Of a DNA stretch of 64,000 bases, positions 8,686-18,326 are shown one piece after another. The stretch is from Pseudobacteriovorax antillogorgiicola. GTDB taxonomy: Bacteria; Bdellovibrionota_B; Oligoflexia; Oligoflexales; Oligoflexaceae. The stretch is from the NCBI RefSeq assembly GCF_900177345.1, contig NZ_FWZT01000002.1:372001-436000 (forward strand). Direction: 5' to 3'. Each line of letters begins with the position of its first letter. The stretch's first letter is position 1. The position numbers and the translations under genes are program-made. The notes under the pieces are model-generated. The model did no database searches. It was not told the origin of the DNA and saw only the letters and a list, made by a program, of their open reading frames with translations.

Positions 8686-9624
8686 TCAATCTCGGTGAGG
8701 TCGCTTTTTGACGACAGCCCCAGATGACGTGACCGGTAGCATCAGGAAGCTATTGTCTTCAAAAAAGGACTTCAGGTTTGGATACCGTGCTCGCGTTTGA
8801 TAGGCCCAAAAAAGCTGCCGGCGAGGGTGGCGATGATTATACAGGATTTCAAGCACGGTAATTTCCTCGTCATTGAGCTTCAATGATGACTTTTGTTTGA
8901 GTAGAAGATCCACAGAATCCCGAAGCCGGTGGTCAAGCTCATGGTGCTTGTGCCGGGCTTCCATCAGGTTTACTTTCTCGGTCTCTTCCTCGAAAATCGA
9001 CTGATAGTGCTGCCATGAGGAGGCTAGCAGGCTTAAGGTTGGGACTCGATCCCCGAAGTGCCTTAACATCAGTATCACCTGATCGACGGGGTGGGTATCA
9101 ATTAATATCTTGGCATCCCGCTCGGCTTTGTCCATGGCTTCATCCGCCAGTTCTTCGTCTCGGCCTTCAAGGTAGGCTTCCACAATCCGCTTCCAGGTTG
9201 GCAAAGGATGCTTGATGGTTGGTGTTTGGGTCTCAGTGCTAGGCAAAACAGTTAAATTTGAATCCCGACGGAAGGGAAACACAATCGCATCCTGAGAGGT
9301 GACATCCTCATCGAATGTCAGCTGCCACTCGTTGGTGTCCCACTTCATGCCGACCCTTATGGACCGTCGATCTGCGGGCTGGTGATACTCACCATATTTG
9401 ATCGATATGATATTTCGCTCCGCTAGATTTGTCATGGCGCGATCGAGGGTCTCCTCGTCATAACCGATGAGCGAAGCGAACTCTTGTTCTGTGGTAATTA
9501 GCTGGGTCAGGCCAGATACCGAGCAATTGAGTAAGTAAAGTACGACACTGTATTCGCATTGGCTGAGTCGAGCCATAGCCAGGATCTTTAACCCTGACTC
9601 GGTGACAAAGTCTTGAAATGCCAT
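8686..9624 (-). CDS. Hypothetical protein with N-terminal winged-helix-like region
   Basis: 312 residues with no family I recognise. Residues 1-80 have the helix spacing of a winged helix (SQCEYSVVLYLLN, then QEFASLIGYDEETLDRAMTNLAERNIISI), similar in outline to replication-initiator or DnaD-type DNA-binding domains. The C-terminal half is helical and charged. There is no signal peptide, so it is cytoplasmic. AGGAG 7 bases before the ATG supports the start. It is convergent with the acidic-tailed gene, 36 bases away, and is transcribed alone. A DNA-binding role is inferred only from the N-terminal pattern. Confidence 0.55.
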   Translation of the reverse strand: MAFQDFVTESGLKILAMARLSQCEYSVVLYLLNCSVSGLTQLITTEQEFASLIGYDEETLDRAMTNLAERNIISIKYGEYHQPADRRSIRVGMKWDTNEWQLTFDEDVTSQDAIVFPFRRDSNLTVLPSTETQTPTIKHPLPTWKRIVEAYLEGRDEELADEAMDKAERDAKILIDTHPVDQVILMLRHFGDRVPTLSLLASSWQHYQSIFEEETEKVNLMEARHKHHELDHRLRDSVDLLLKQKSSLKLNDEEITVLEILYNHRHPRRQLFWAYQTRARYPNLKSFFEDNSFLMLPVTSSGAVVKKRPHRD

Positions 9625-9802
9625 GATAGCTCCTAAAGGGATAATTTATCGGAGATCCCAGGGGGTGTATTGATCGGCACATGGATCAAGCACCAGGTCT
9701 AGTATCCCATTTGTCGTGGTGCCTGTAAATATGAGAGCGAGTCTCATCATGGCTTAAATACAAACTTTTCTGCCAGATCTACATATTCCGGCAGTTTACT
9801 CC

Positions 9803-9833
9803 ATGATTCTAAGCTAGCTGAATTTAGAATCAT
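9803..9833 (-). terminator. Hairpin after the barrel gene, without a T run
   Basis: Perfect 10-bp inverted repeat ATGATTCTAA/TTAGAATCAT with an 11-base loop, starting 10 bases past the stop of the minus-strand barrel gene. No T run follows, so it could be a 3' end stabiliser rather than a true terminator. Confidence 0.45.
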
Positions 9834-9843
9834 CTAAGTCGCG

Positions 9844-10818
9844 TTATTCCGATTCTGTTGGAAGGGGAGAGGGAGCCTGCAGTTGAGGTGGGTCTTCGGG
9901 CTTTGATGGAACTGTTGGGGCGGGAGCTGTAGGCTTCGGCGCCTTACGTCTCAGTCTCTTTCGCTTTTTAGGTTTCACATCAAAGAAGGTTTCTTTTGAG
10001 AATGACCAAGCAAGACTCAAATAGTATTGGGTAAGCTCAGCGTCGAAGATTGCGAGATCGATGGAGCCCAGCTGGGTGATCTGATTACCCTTGCTGAAGC
10101 CCGCGCTGACGCTCAAACCCTTGTCCATACTGTAGGTCAAGCCAATAGTATTATTGAATAGCTCATTGGGAACGTCGGCTATGGCAATCAATAAACTCGT
10201 CACTTCAGGGTCTAGGTTGTAATACCAAACCCGGGTATAGCTTATTGAGTAGTTGGCAGATAGAGATTCAAGCATGGTATAGGACCCGCCGTGGCTGATA
10301 CCCACGCTACTTGTGGGCAAAGGAGCGCCTCCCAGGCCGTCGTCGCTAAGTTCAGATTGATAGACGGAAAAATAGCCTGCGGCGTTCAAGCCATAGCTTA
10401 GGCTCAGCTGACTATCTAAGATGGAGTGGCTTCCGCTCCAGGCTGCCTTAGCAGTTGTGATTTTTTCGTTGTCTAAAGAGCTTTCCGAGATCGGTAGGCT
10501 CAGACTAAAGCTACCAGTGTGTTCCAATCCCCATATGGGTATCAGCTTGTGACTGGTTGAAACTACCGTGTCGGTTAGCCCGAATTCGTCCTCGTTGGGA
10601 AAAATATAAAACTTTTTGCTGACCGCCTGGCTCAGTCCTAGAGTCCAAACATCGGACACAGGGTAGTTAAGCGCTAAACTAAATAAGGCGCTGGGGTTTG
10701 CGCCTTCAAAGTCAGAAGAGTAGCTGGCTGCGGTGGAGCCAGACCAGTAATAGGGCTTTGCGACTACTGTGCTACCAGCAATAAAAAGGCCCAGAACAGT
10801 GATAAAGGCCTTGATCAT
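9844..10818 (-). CDS. Exported beta-barrel-like protein with proline-rich tail
   Basis: 324 residues from an ATG that overlaps the stop codon of the upstream metalloprotease (ATGA at 10815-10818), so it is translationally coupled; a TTG two codons upstream is also open. A signal peptide ending near STVVA-KPYYW is followed by about 250 residues of alternating strands typical of outer-membrane barrels (for example YYLSLAWSF). The tail is basic (KPKKRKRLRRKAPK), then rich in Pro and Glu. This is the third gene of the lipoprotein-metalloprotease-barrel operon. Function unknown; the basic, proline-rich tail is unusual for a barrel, which normally ends in an aromatic strand. Confidence 0.6.
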   Translation of the reverse strand: MIKAFITVLGLFIAGSTVVAKPYYWSGSTAASYSSDFEGANPSALFSLALNYPVSDVWTLGLSQAVSKKFYIFPNEDEFGLTDTVVSTSHKLIPIWGLEHTGSFSLSLPISESSLDNEKITTAKAAWSGSHSILDSQLSLSYGLNAAGYFSVYQSELSDDGLGGAPLPTSSVGISHGGSYTMLESLSANYSISYTRVWYYNLDPEVTSLLIAIADVPNELFNNTIGLTYSMDKGLSVSAGFSKGNQITQLGSIDLAIFDAELTQYYLSLAWSFSKETFFDVKPKKRKRLRRKAPKPTAPAPTVPSKPEDPPQLQAPSPLPTESE

Positions 10819-13649
10819 TGGCAACTTTCAACCTCGCCTCTGGTAATGTCCTTGTAGAAGCGATGGCTGTTGAGAACTCCATTGAGGTCGTTATTGAGAA
10901 AGACGCCAGCAGCATAGCGATTCTTGGTGGGGCCAGTGACGTAAACCTCGTCATTGATGACAGTGGCTAGGACTTCGGTTTCGGTCTTAAAGTAGTCGTT
11001 GGCATTGGCATCCAAGGTTGCCCAGTCTGGTGTCAGGCGATTGAAGCCTGGGTCGAGGGTAGCACTGTCGACTCCAAACTGACTGTTAAAGGTTCGGCTT
11101 GTAAAGCATTCGATTTTCATAAGGTCAACGGCACCTTGTTCTCCCTCGAAGTCGAAGAATCGTGCGGCGTTGATACCGTAGTAGAGCCTACCGAGATCAT
11201 CGAAATCAGTATAAGGTGCTTCGCCGGCGTTGACAAAGCTGTCGAATAAGATGCTGTCGACGACAGGTCCGATCTGCGTATTCGATCGGAGATTGATGTA
11301 GGAAACAGGGATGAAGCCAAAATTGGGATTCAACGGGAAGGCATCGTCAAACATCAAGAATCGTTGCGCCCATGCTTTATCAGGGTAGATTCCCACTTGC
11401 TTTAACTGGCCAGTGAACTCATCGTAGAGGTTAGAGTGGTCCCGATCGAAAGATGATTGCTTGATTACCGCAGCGAAGAAGGCCGCTGATAGCTTCACTG
11501 CTTCTGTAATGTCCTGCCGTATAAAAGCTGTGAGATTGTCTTTAAAAGTTGGACTCAGGAAATCCAATCCAGCCATCTCCTGGGCAACTTGGGAAGGTAG
11601 GAAGGTTTCCTGGTACAGTTTAACCATTAACTTAATTCTCAGCATAGTCTGAAGCATTCGGCCTTCGTAAGATCGAGTGTCCCAAATCGCTCGGTCATAG
11701 CGGAAGTTTCGCCAACGATAGCTTGAATCGTAGTTGTCGATCATGCTCATTAAGATTTCAGTGGGTGTTGCTCCCTGATCAAATGTGTTACACATCGGGT
11801 TGAAAAATTCATGGTCGTCGGTGCAGTATAGATGCACAATTCCCGTTTTTTTAGCCATATCCACTTTGCCGTCGCTGTAGGCGTAGAGCAAGGCGGCGCG
11901 ATCGTAGTCTTCCCAGTCATAAGCAAGACCAACTTCATCACTACCAGTTAGATAATCCATGACCGAGCTTGTTCGCTTCAATGAAAGATCCTCACCGCGA
12001 ATCCGGTTGATACGGGCATCCACTGAACCATAAAAGTTATGTCTTAAATTGAGATTGTGACCAAACTCGTGAACAGCCACCCGGTATAGGATGTCATTGA
12101 TGACTTGTTCTGAAGTCGCATCTTGAAAAGTATTGCCACTATTGCCAAAGATAGCTTCGTTGAATTCGAATACAGTAAAGCTATTGTTGCCATATTTTTC
12201 CGCATTTGCATATTTTTCTAGGCCTTCGCGAATGGTCTCTTCCGTTGCTTGAAGATGTGTCGGTAAGCTAGATGTTGGTCCTAGTTTGTCGACAATATAC
12301 TGATTTGTGCGCTCATAGCCCTGGAAGGGTGTGTTGTCGATCGCGCGGGTAAAATAGTTACCTGGGCTGCTGTAAGTAAATTCAGGAACTAGGTAGCGAT
12401 AGTAGAAAGATAGGTCAGCATTCTCAAGGAAGCCTGCCGTCTCGGTCCAGTTGGTAGGACCGTTGCCTAGGATATTACCCATCTCTCGATAAATACTTGA
12501 ACTAGCGTCTTGAATTTTTTCATATTCCACTTCGTCTCGATATCTTAGGGCGTAAAATTTAAGGTCGCTGATCCACATCATTGAGTTGGCCGTGATGATT
12601 TCGCCAGTGATCGGGTGAGCATCCGAAGGTCCGTAGCCTAAAGGGGCTTGTCTTTCTGGGTGATCGATGAACTTGATGAAGGAGTATCTGAGATCTCCGA
12701 ATTTCTTACTGCCATCGTTATCTTGTATTTCGAATCGGGTGGCAATGCCATTCTCTTCGAATAGTTTATTGGTCCGGGCAAAAATACCTGCTTCTGGATC
12801 ATTATAAATCCATTTGTATTCATTGGGGAAATCTTCAGCGAAGTAAAATGTGTGGGTCTTCTTCGGGTCCCAGCGATTCATGACAAAGTCATATTGAAGG
12901 CGATTATTAGCATCAACACGGGGTACGACCGTATTGAAGTATCCGTACTTCTTCATAAGTGGATCAACTTCACCAGTATAAACGTAGGGCTCGTAGTCAG
13001 TAGGCTTATCTGGAATAAAACTATACTTGTAATGAAGAGTCTGTATATCGTCTGTCCAGGCACATTTGCCATTGCCTTTGAAATCAACAGCAATCGTAAA
13101 TGTTACATGCTCACTTTCGATGGATTCAGAGTCCTTAATAAGGCGAGAGCCTGCTTTGTCGAAACATCTGCTTCCTCTTATTCCGTATCCAAAGCTGTCT
13201 TCTTCAGAAACGATGGCTGACGTCCAATCAACAATAAAGAAACTCTTTTCGTTCCATGGAATTTCGTCGTTTTCGGATTCCACGTTGCTCACTTGGCCAC
13301 CCACCACAGCACGATGGTAGTCGCTGTGGGTACCGCTCCAAGAGTTGATCACTTTAGCATTATTGGTGTCGTCACCGAAGACCTCTTCGGATGACAGGAA
13401 CTCAAGGCTGTTTTCAGTGAAACGGAATGTACCGAGACGCATATCGCTTTGAAGGCCTACGAAGCCTAGCGCGGCATTCGCAGTATTATTAACTATGGTG
13501 ACCTTATAAAGCCACTTCTGGCCATTTTCAAAGACCCCTTTTGCCCATCGACTCGCGTCGAGAGTCTGAACCTTCTCAACCGGTCGCTTTTTAGCACAGG
13601 CAAGGCTGAAAGCTAGTCCAATTGTTGTGATCAACGCCAAGTGTTTCAT
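10815..13649 (-). CDS. Secreted zinc-dependent metalloprotease lipoprotein
   Basis: 944 residues with a lipoprotein-type signal (GLAFSLACAKK). The zinc motif HEFGHNLNLRHNF lies at residues 526-538, and the HExxH plus RHNF extension resembles the DUF5117/DUF5118-type metalloproteases of Bacteroidota and other Gram-negatives. A further typical feature is the SVMDYL met-turn-like segment about 35 residues later. The protein is probably anchored in the envelope and acts outside the cytoplasm. It is the middle gene of a three-gene minus-strand operon, 30 bases after the tandem-repeat lipoprotein and overlapping the barrel gene by 4 bases. The substrate is unknown. Confidence 0.8.
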   Translation of the reverse strand: MKHLALITTIGLAFSLACAKKRPVEKVQTLDASRWAKGVFENGQKWLYKVTIVNNTANAALGFVGLQSDMRLGTFRFTENSLEFLSSEEVFGDDTNNAKVINSWSGTHSDYHRAVVGGQVSNVESENDEIPWNEKSFFIVDWTSAIVSEEDSFGYGIRGSRCFDKAGSRLIKDSESIESEHVTFTIAVDFKGNGKCAWTDDIQTLHYKYSFIPDKPTDYEPYVYTGEVDPLMKKYGYFNTVVPRVDANNRLQYDFVMNRWDPKKTHTFYFAEDFPNEYKWIYNDPEAGIFARTNKLFEENGIATRFEIQDNDGSKKFGDLRYSFIKFIDHPERQAPLGYGPSDAHPITGEIITANSMMWISDLKFYALRYRDEVEYEKIQDASSSIYREMGNILGNGPTNWTETAGFLENADLSFYYRYLVPEFTYSSPGNYFTRAIDNTPFQGYERTNQYIVDKLGPTSSLPTHLQATEETIREGLEKYANAEKYGNNSFTVFEFNEAIFGNSGNTFQDATSEQVINDILYRVAVHEFGHNLNLRHNFYGSVDARINRIRGEDLSLKRTSSVMDYLTGSDEVGLAYDWEDYDRAALLYAYSDGKVDMAKKTGIVHLYCTDDHEFFNPMCNTFDQGATPTEILMSMIDNYDSSYRWRNFRYDRAIWDTRSYEGRMLQTMLRIKLMVKLYQETFLPSQVAQEMAGLDFLSPTFKDNLTAFIRQDITEAVKLSAAFFAAVIKQSSFDRDHSNLYDEFTGQLKQVGIYPDKAWAQRFLMFDDAFPLNPNFGFIPVSYINLRSNTQIGPVVDSILFDSFVNAGEAPYTDFDDLGRLYYGINAARFFDFEGEQGAVDLMKIECFTSRTFNSQFGVDSATLDPGFNRLTPDWATLDANANDYFKTETEVLATVINDEVYVTGPTKNRYAAGVFLNNDLNGVLNSHRFYKDITRGEVESCQ

Positions 13650-13679
13650 ATATCCCGATCTCCTGAAGAGTGTAATAGC

Positions 13680-14927
13680 TTATTCTGCGGTTTCTTCTTC
13701 TTCGAATGTTCTAGGTGCAGTTAAAGACACTACATCGAGGTCCATGGTGCCCTTCCTTTGGAGAAGGAAAGCTCCTTCCGGCAAATCGAGCACCAGCTGA
13801 TCGTCGAAAATCCCAAGCTTGCAAGTTGGAGTCACATCAACGCCAGGCTCCAAGCAGTTATAATCAGCGGCCCGGTTGTGAAGAATTCGCTCCAGTTTTT
13901 GGATCAAGGCAGGAGCATGAGTTTCTACCAATTCAGCATCGCTGACGGTGGCTGGATCAGGGGGAGTGTCGAGTATATCGATCATGCTATCTCCGATTTT
14001 TTTGGTAATGCTGTCACCAATATTGATATCACCAGCAAATCGGTTCTGGGCAATGATCACAAGGGGGCTATTATCTCCACCCCACTGGATACCAATGTTA
14101 AGGCTGTCATAGAAATCAAAGAAGGCATCCTCTGAGACGGGAAAGCCTATGGCCTGCTCTGTGGTGGTACGGTTGGATGCTAGGGTGAGGCCACCAAGAG
14201 ATTGGCCGTAGACATAATCACCAGTTAGAGGCGCTGGATAGGTTTGGTCCATAAGGCTATAGATGAGTGAAATTCTATTTTGATTATCAATGCTGATCAC
14301 TCCTCGGCGGAATTCTAGCTGCTTGAATCCGTCGTTAAACTCTAGGTAGCGGCAGGTGTTCAGAGCAAAGCAGTCGTAACCGGCTCCCTGACCATCGAAG
14401 GTTCTGGCTAAGGTGCGAACAAATTCTTGATTCTGCTCGTAGCTACCAAGGAGCGAACTGAGATCACTTCCAATCTTTATATCGCCAATGGAGCCTCCCA
14501 CACTCAGGCTGCCACCATAGCCATCAAGTGCGACGATGGCAAACGGGACGTTTGGCTCGGCACCTGTCCAAGCAATTGCAACATGCTCAGAGTAGAAAAC
14601 GAAAAAGCCATTGGTGCCTACGGAATTAGAGAGGATGGAGCTAGCTTCCGAAAAAGCCGTGGTCATCGTGATCCCAGCAATGGACTCACCCCATAGGATA
14701 GGCTGAATGACATTGAGTGCCTTTCGTCGCTCGCTTTCTTCAGGGTCGAGCGGCTCAAACTTTCCTACAACATCGCCACCATTAGGATTGGTCGGCGTCA
14801 ATACGCGATTACCTACCACATCGGCCGTGGCTGGCAGGGCGGGTGCACTGTAGGGTTTATTTTTCTCATAATTTTCTTCGCAAGCGAACAGCGATAGAAA
14901 AAGTGTAGCTACAATAAATCTGAGCAT
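13680..14927 (-). CDS. Lipoprotein with two tandem copies of one domain
   Basis: 415 residues with lipobox LFAC near residue 16. The body contains two homologous units of about 150 residues. Unit 1 has GESIAGITM, GSIGDIKIGSDL and AGYDCFALNTCRYLEF; unit 2 has GQSLGGLTL, GDSITKKIGDSM and ADYNCLEPGVDVTPTCKLGIF. Each unit ends with a cysteine pair, suggesting one disulfide per unit. GAGAGGGGA just before the ATG marks the start. It is the first gene of the operon with the metalloprotease and the barrel, so it may be a partner or substrate-binding component. I do not recognise the domain. Confidence 0.6.
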   Translation of the reverse strand: MLRFIVATLFLSLFACEENYEKNKPYSAPALPATADVVGNRVLTPTNPNGGDVVGKFEPLDPEESERRKALNVIQPILWGESIAGITMTTAFSEASSILSNSVGTNGFFVFYSEHVAIAWTGAEPNVPFAIVALDGYGGSLSVGGSIGDIKIGSDLSSLLGSYEQNQEFVRTLARTFDGQGAGYDCFALNTCRYLEFNDGFKQLEFRRGVISIDNQNRISLIYSLMDQTYPAPLTGDYVYGQSLGGLTLASNRTTTEQAIGFPVSEDAFFDFYDSLNIGIQWGGDNSPLVIIAQNRFAGDINIGDSITKKIGDSMIDILDTPPDPATVSDAELVETHAPALIQKLERILHNRAADYNCLEPGVDVTPTCKLGIFDDQLVLDLPEGAFLLQRKGTMDLDVVSLTAPRTFEEEETAE

Positions 14928-15148
14928 TCCCCTCTCCCCTAAAATAACTTTTACATGGGCTGGGGTTCTTATCGGCAGGAAATACTGTGATCTGGAGTGC
15001 AGAATTCAGAGTGTTGGTGTCCCCAAGTTAAAGGCTTTACAGCAACTTTTACGCCATTTCTAAGCTAGCGATAACATGGGGAACTATTAACTGGCCGTCC
15101 AGACAATCTGCGAAAGAGGGTGTCAAAGGTCTAGACAGCTGTTTGATT

Positions 15149-16192
15149 TCAGAACTTAAAAATCATCCCCACCCCTGCGGAGGTGTAGCTCTCTTCAGCG
15201 GTGCCGCTGGCGGTTAAGTCGCTAGAGAAGGCTTTGGGTTTATACGACCCGTTCTCGTCGTTGCTCAGGTTTGAGGCCATCAAATAGTAAGAAAACTGAT
15301 CGCTAAGATGGCGCTTGACTGCAAATGTTGCCATTGTTGCCCCGTCTTTACCAGCTTCTGTTTCACTTTCACTAGCGATGAGGTATTCGAGTAGTCCTTC
15401 CCACTGGCCCACCCTATAAGTACCATTGGCACCGTAGGCCGTGCGATCGAGTTGGGTATCACCAGTTTCGTCAGCTATCATCTCGTAAACCACAGCTGCA
15501 GATGCGTCCCCAAACTTGCCTGTTACGGTGAGCTTGGTCGCTGTGAGATCATCGGCTGAAACTGATTGATCATCGTCGTCTTGGTAATCCTGTCGGGCGA
15601 TTTTTTCGTGAGCTAGCATCACTTTCAGCGGTGCTAGTTTATAGGTTAGTGAAACGCTGAAAAAGTTCTCAGAACCATCAAATCCTGGCTGAGCAGCATC
15701 CGAATACTGTGCATAAACTTGCAAGCCAGCAATCTCTGGCGACATGTAGGCTAGTGCTTGTTCGCCTCGCCGCTCGATTCCACTACTGATAATGGCATTG
15801 TGGTCGCCGAAGGTATCAGCAAAAATATCAACTTTAGCTTTTTTGTAGGGAGTGTCGCGAATACCGATGCTAAACGAACCAATATCAGTTTTGAGGCCTA
15901 AATATTGATCCCTCTTGCTCACTGTTGACGAAGCGCTCGTTAAAGAAAGGCCAAATTCAACCTTTGCGAAAACTTCATGGTTATCGTCAATTTTTTCACT
16001 GGCCTTGATTCCAAAGCGACTGCCTGAACTGCTCACCCGCGTTCCAGAAAGTTCCGCTTCCGAAGTGCTTTGCTGGGCATAAGCTCCAATTAACTTACCA
16101 TAAACCTTTACATCGGATGCTACTGCTATTTGAGGAATTCCATAGCCAATAGCTAGCGCTCCTACGCTCCATAATCCTAAGTGTCTGAACAT
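15149..16192 (-). CDS. Gram-negative general porin-like protein
   Basis: Outer-membrane porin of 347 residues. The signal peptide ends near QIAVASDVKVYGKL, the usual mature start of the Omp/porin superfamily. Other matches are the strand pattern SGSRFGIKASEKI and VFAKVEFGL, the SFSIGIRDTPYKK segment, and a terminal phenylalanine (GVGMIFKF), the assembly signal for BamA. The length suits a 16-strand trimeric porin. It stands alone, with a GGGAGA ribosome site upstream. Substrate specificity cannot be read from the sequence. Confidence 0.85.
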   Translation of the reverse strand: MFRHLGLWSVGALAIGYGIPQIAVASDVKVYGKLIGAYAQQSTSEAELSGTRVSSSGSRFGIKASEKIDDNHEVFAKVEFGLSLTSASSTVSKRDQYLGLKTDIGSFSIGIRDTPYKKAKVDIFADTFGDHNAIISSGIERRGEQALAYMSPEIAGLQVYAQYSDAAQPGFDGSENFFSVSLTYKLAPLKVMLAHEKIARQDYQDDDDQSVSADDLTATKLTVTGKFGDASAAVVYEMIADETGDTQLDRTAYGANGTYRVGQWEGLLEYLIASESETEAGKDGATMATFAVKRHLSDQFSYYLMASNLSNDENGSYKPKAFSSDLTASGTAEESYTSAGVGMIFKF

Positions 16193-16346
16193 CGAGTCTC
16201 TCCCATAATCTTTGCGTCTTTGCCTTTAGATTATATCAATCTTCCGGGCAAGTGTCGCAGTCTCCTTCATTGGGGGAAGAGTTACTATGAAGATTGTGTA
16301 AAGGAAAGAGAATAATATTCAGGTTTCGCACTTAAAAGGAAAGGCA

Positions 16347-16361
16347 GAGGCCAAAGGCCTC
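16347..16361 (-). terminator. Terminator hairpin after the carboxylase operon
   Basis: Perfect 6-bp GC-rich stem GAGGCC/GGCCTC with a 3-base loop, 16 bases past the stop of the biotin carboxylase gene on the minus strand. It is followed by a T-rich stretch broken by C (TGCCTTTCCTTTT). Likely terminator of the four-gene operon. Confidence 0.6.
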
Positions 16362-16376
16362 CGAAAGGTAAGTTGA

Positions 16377-18317
16377 CTAAGCAAGATTGATTAAAAGTTC
16401 ATCAGCATTAACTTGCTGGCCCTCTTTAACAACAACTTCTTTAATCCTTGCGTCTTTGTTGGCCTGAACTTCAAACTCCATCTTCATGGACTCCAAAATG
16501 ACCACAGTTTGCTTTGCTTTTACCTCAGCGTCATTTGAGGTTAAAACCTTTATCACTTTGCCCGGTACCGGTGCGACAATAGCGTTTTCCTGTTCTGCCG
16601 ACTTACCAACGGGGCTATCTTCTCTAGGAATTTGCCTTTGAAATCCTTGACCGTCAATCTTGCAGAAGACGAACTGCCCCTCTGGAGCAAGAGTCTTAGC
16701 ATACTGAAACCGGACAGTTTGGCTAGCTAGGATGCCTTCTCCAGTACCAATTTCTACGGATTTGGGAGGAAAGCTGGAGCAGGTAAAATGCAAGCTGGGG
16801 CTTAATTTTACTTGCTCACCGCTATGAGTTTGAAAGGCATTGCGAGTCACCTGGCAAATTTCTTGGCTTTCTAGGGGAGACTTCGCCAACTGAATCAACA
16901 CACGATCTGCTAAATCCTGTTTGCTGGCTCGTTTGCGTGCCATCAGCCCCAGTAAGTCTTCGCGCCTTTCTTCGATATAGCGAGTTCCCATAACAGTTTT
17001 CAGAAAGATCTCGTCGGCCATGATCTCTGAAATAAACTCCATGTTGTGGATTGGCCCACAAAAGACGGTCTTATCCAGAGCCATCTTCATATACCGAATT
17101 GCATCCAAGCGGGTTTCCCCGGTAGTGACAAGCTTGGCAACCATCGGGTCAAAATTGGGGCTTACTTCATCAATCGGGTCGAGGCCAATCTCCCAGCGGA
17201 CATGAGCATGTTGGAATGGTTCAAAACCATAGACTGGTCCTGGGGCTGGAAAAAAGTCGTTGCTGGGGTCTTCGGCGTAGATTCTTACCTCGATACTGTG
17301 GCCACGGGAATTTGCAGGAATCTGGCCTACAACAGTTTCTCCCATTGCTACTTTAAGCTGCCACGCGACAAGATCTGTTTGAAAAACTTCTTCGGATACA
17401 GGGTGCTCTACCTGCAAGCGAGTGTTCATCTCCAAGAAGTAAAAGCCCTGCTCACTTTCAGCGTCGGAGCCTTCTACTAAAAACTCCACCGTACCTGCAG
17501 AACTATACCCGACTTCTTTGGCAAGCCTAATGGCGGCCTCATGCATCTTACGCCTGGTTTCGGGGTGAAGAAACGGCGCTGGAGCTTCTTCGATCACCTT
17601 CTGATGGCGTCTTTGTACCGAGCAGTCGCGATCGCCGACGCTTACCACGTTGCCGTGGTGATCACCAAGAATCTGGACTTCAACATGACGGGGGTTTTCC
17701 AGGAATTTTTCAACGATCAGGCTGCCGTCACCGAAGGAGTTGAGCGCTTCTGAACTGGCCCGTTGCATAGCAGGAATAAGCTCGTCCTGAGATCGGACCA
17801 CTCGCATGCCCTTACCGCCGCCGCCGAGAGCTGCTTTAATCAGGACGGGCAGGCCGGCAGACTCCACAAACTGAACTAGGGGAGCTTCCGACTGGCTAAT
17901 ATCAATCCCCTGAATTCCTGGAACGCAGGGGACTCCAGCTTTCTGAGCTAGCTCACGAGCGGCAGACTTGGAAGCCATGGCCTCGATCGCATCTGACTTT
18001 GGCCCGATCCAAGCTAAGCCAGCTGCGCTCACCGCAGCTGCAAAACTTGCATTTTCTGATAAAAAGCCAAAGCCAGGATGAATTCCATCACAATTGTTTT
18101 CCTTGGCGATGCGAATCATCGTCTCAGCATTGAGGTATAGAGCGGAGTTCTCCTCATCTACCAAATGAAACTGATCGATCAATGGTTTGAGGAATACGGG
18201 TACCCTGTCCCGCTGAGCAATGCATACGGTTTCGATCCCGAGCTTGCGTGCCGTTTGGGCGATCCGCCTAGCGATTTCCCCACGGTTAGCGATGAATAGA
18301 CGTTTAATCTGAGTCAT
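16377..18317 (-). CDS. Acyl-CoA carboxylase alpha subunit (biotin carboxylase + biotinyl domain)
   Basis: 646 residues. The ATP-dependent biotin carboxylase domain fills residues 1-450 (IANRGEIARRI, GGGGKGMRVV, EMNTRLQVEHPVSEEV). The C-terminal biotinyl domain carries the lysine motif ESMKMEF near residue 608. It would carboxylate its own biotin, which the beta subunit (20210-21814) then uses on an acyl-CoA. Together with the AtuA-type gene between them, this fits 3-methylcrotonyl-CoA carboxylase of leucine breakdown or geranyl-CoA carboxylase of terpene breakdown; propionyl-CoA carboxylase is less likely. AAGGAC precedes the ATG, 9 bases after the AtuA stop. BirA at 34.6 kb would biotinylate it. 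Confidence 0.9.
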   Translation of the reverse strand: MTQIKRLFIANRGEIARRIAQTARKLGIETVCIAQRDRVPVFLKPLIDQFHLVDEENSALYLNAETMIRIAKENNCDGIHPGFGFLSENASFAAAVSAAGLAWIGPKSDAIEAMASKSAARELAQKAGVPCVPGIQGIDISQSEAPLVQFVESAGLPVLIKAALGGGGKGMRVVRSQDELIPAMQRASSEALNSFGDGSLIVEKFLENPRHVEVQILGDHHGNVVSVGDRDCSVQRRHQKVIEEAPAPFLHPETRRKMHEAAIRLAKEVGYSSAGTVEFLVEGSDAESEQGFYFLEMNTRLQVEHPVSEEVFQTDLVAWQLKVAMGETVVGQIPANSRGHSIEVRIYAEDPSNDFFPAPGPVYGFEPFQHAHVRWEIGLDPIDEVSPNFDPMVAKLVTTGETRLDAIRYMKMALDKTVFCGPIHNMEFISEIMADEIFLKTVMGTRYIEERREDLLGLMARKRASKQDLADRVLIQLAKSPLESQEICQVTRNAFQTHSGEQVKLSPSLHFTCSSFPPKSVEIGTGEGILASQTVRFQYAKTLAPEGQFVFCKIDGQGFQRQIPREDSPVGKSAEQENAIVAPVPGKVIKVLTSNDAEVKAKQTVVILESMKMEFEVQANKDARIKEVVVKEGQQVNADELLINLA

Positions 18318-18326
18318 AAATTGTCC

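Noticed and set aside
12852-13220. Plus-strand frames of 84-122 residues opposite the metalloprotease gene.
   Set aside because: They run antisense to a coding gene with clear zinc motif and have no ribosome site.
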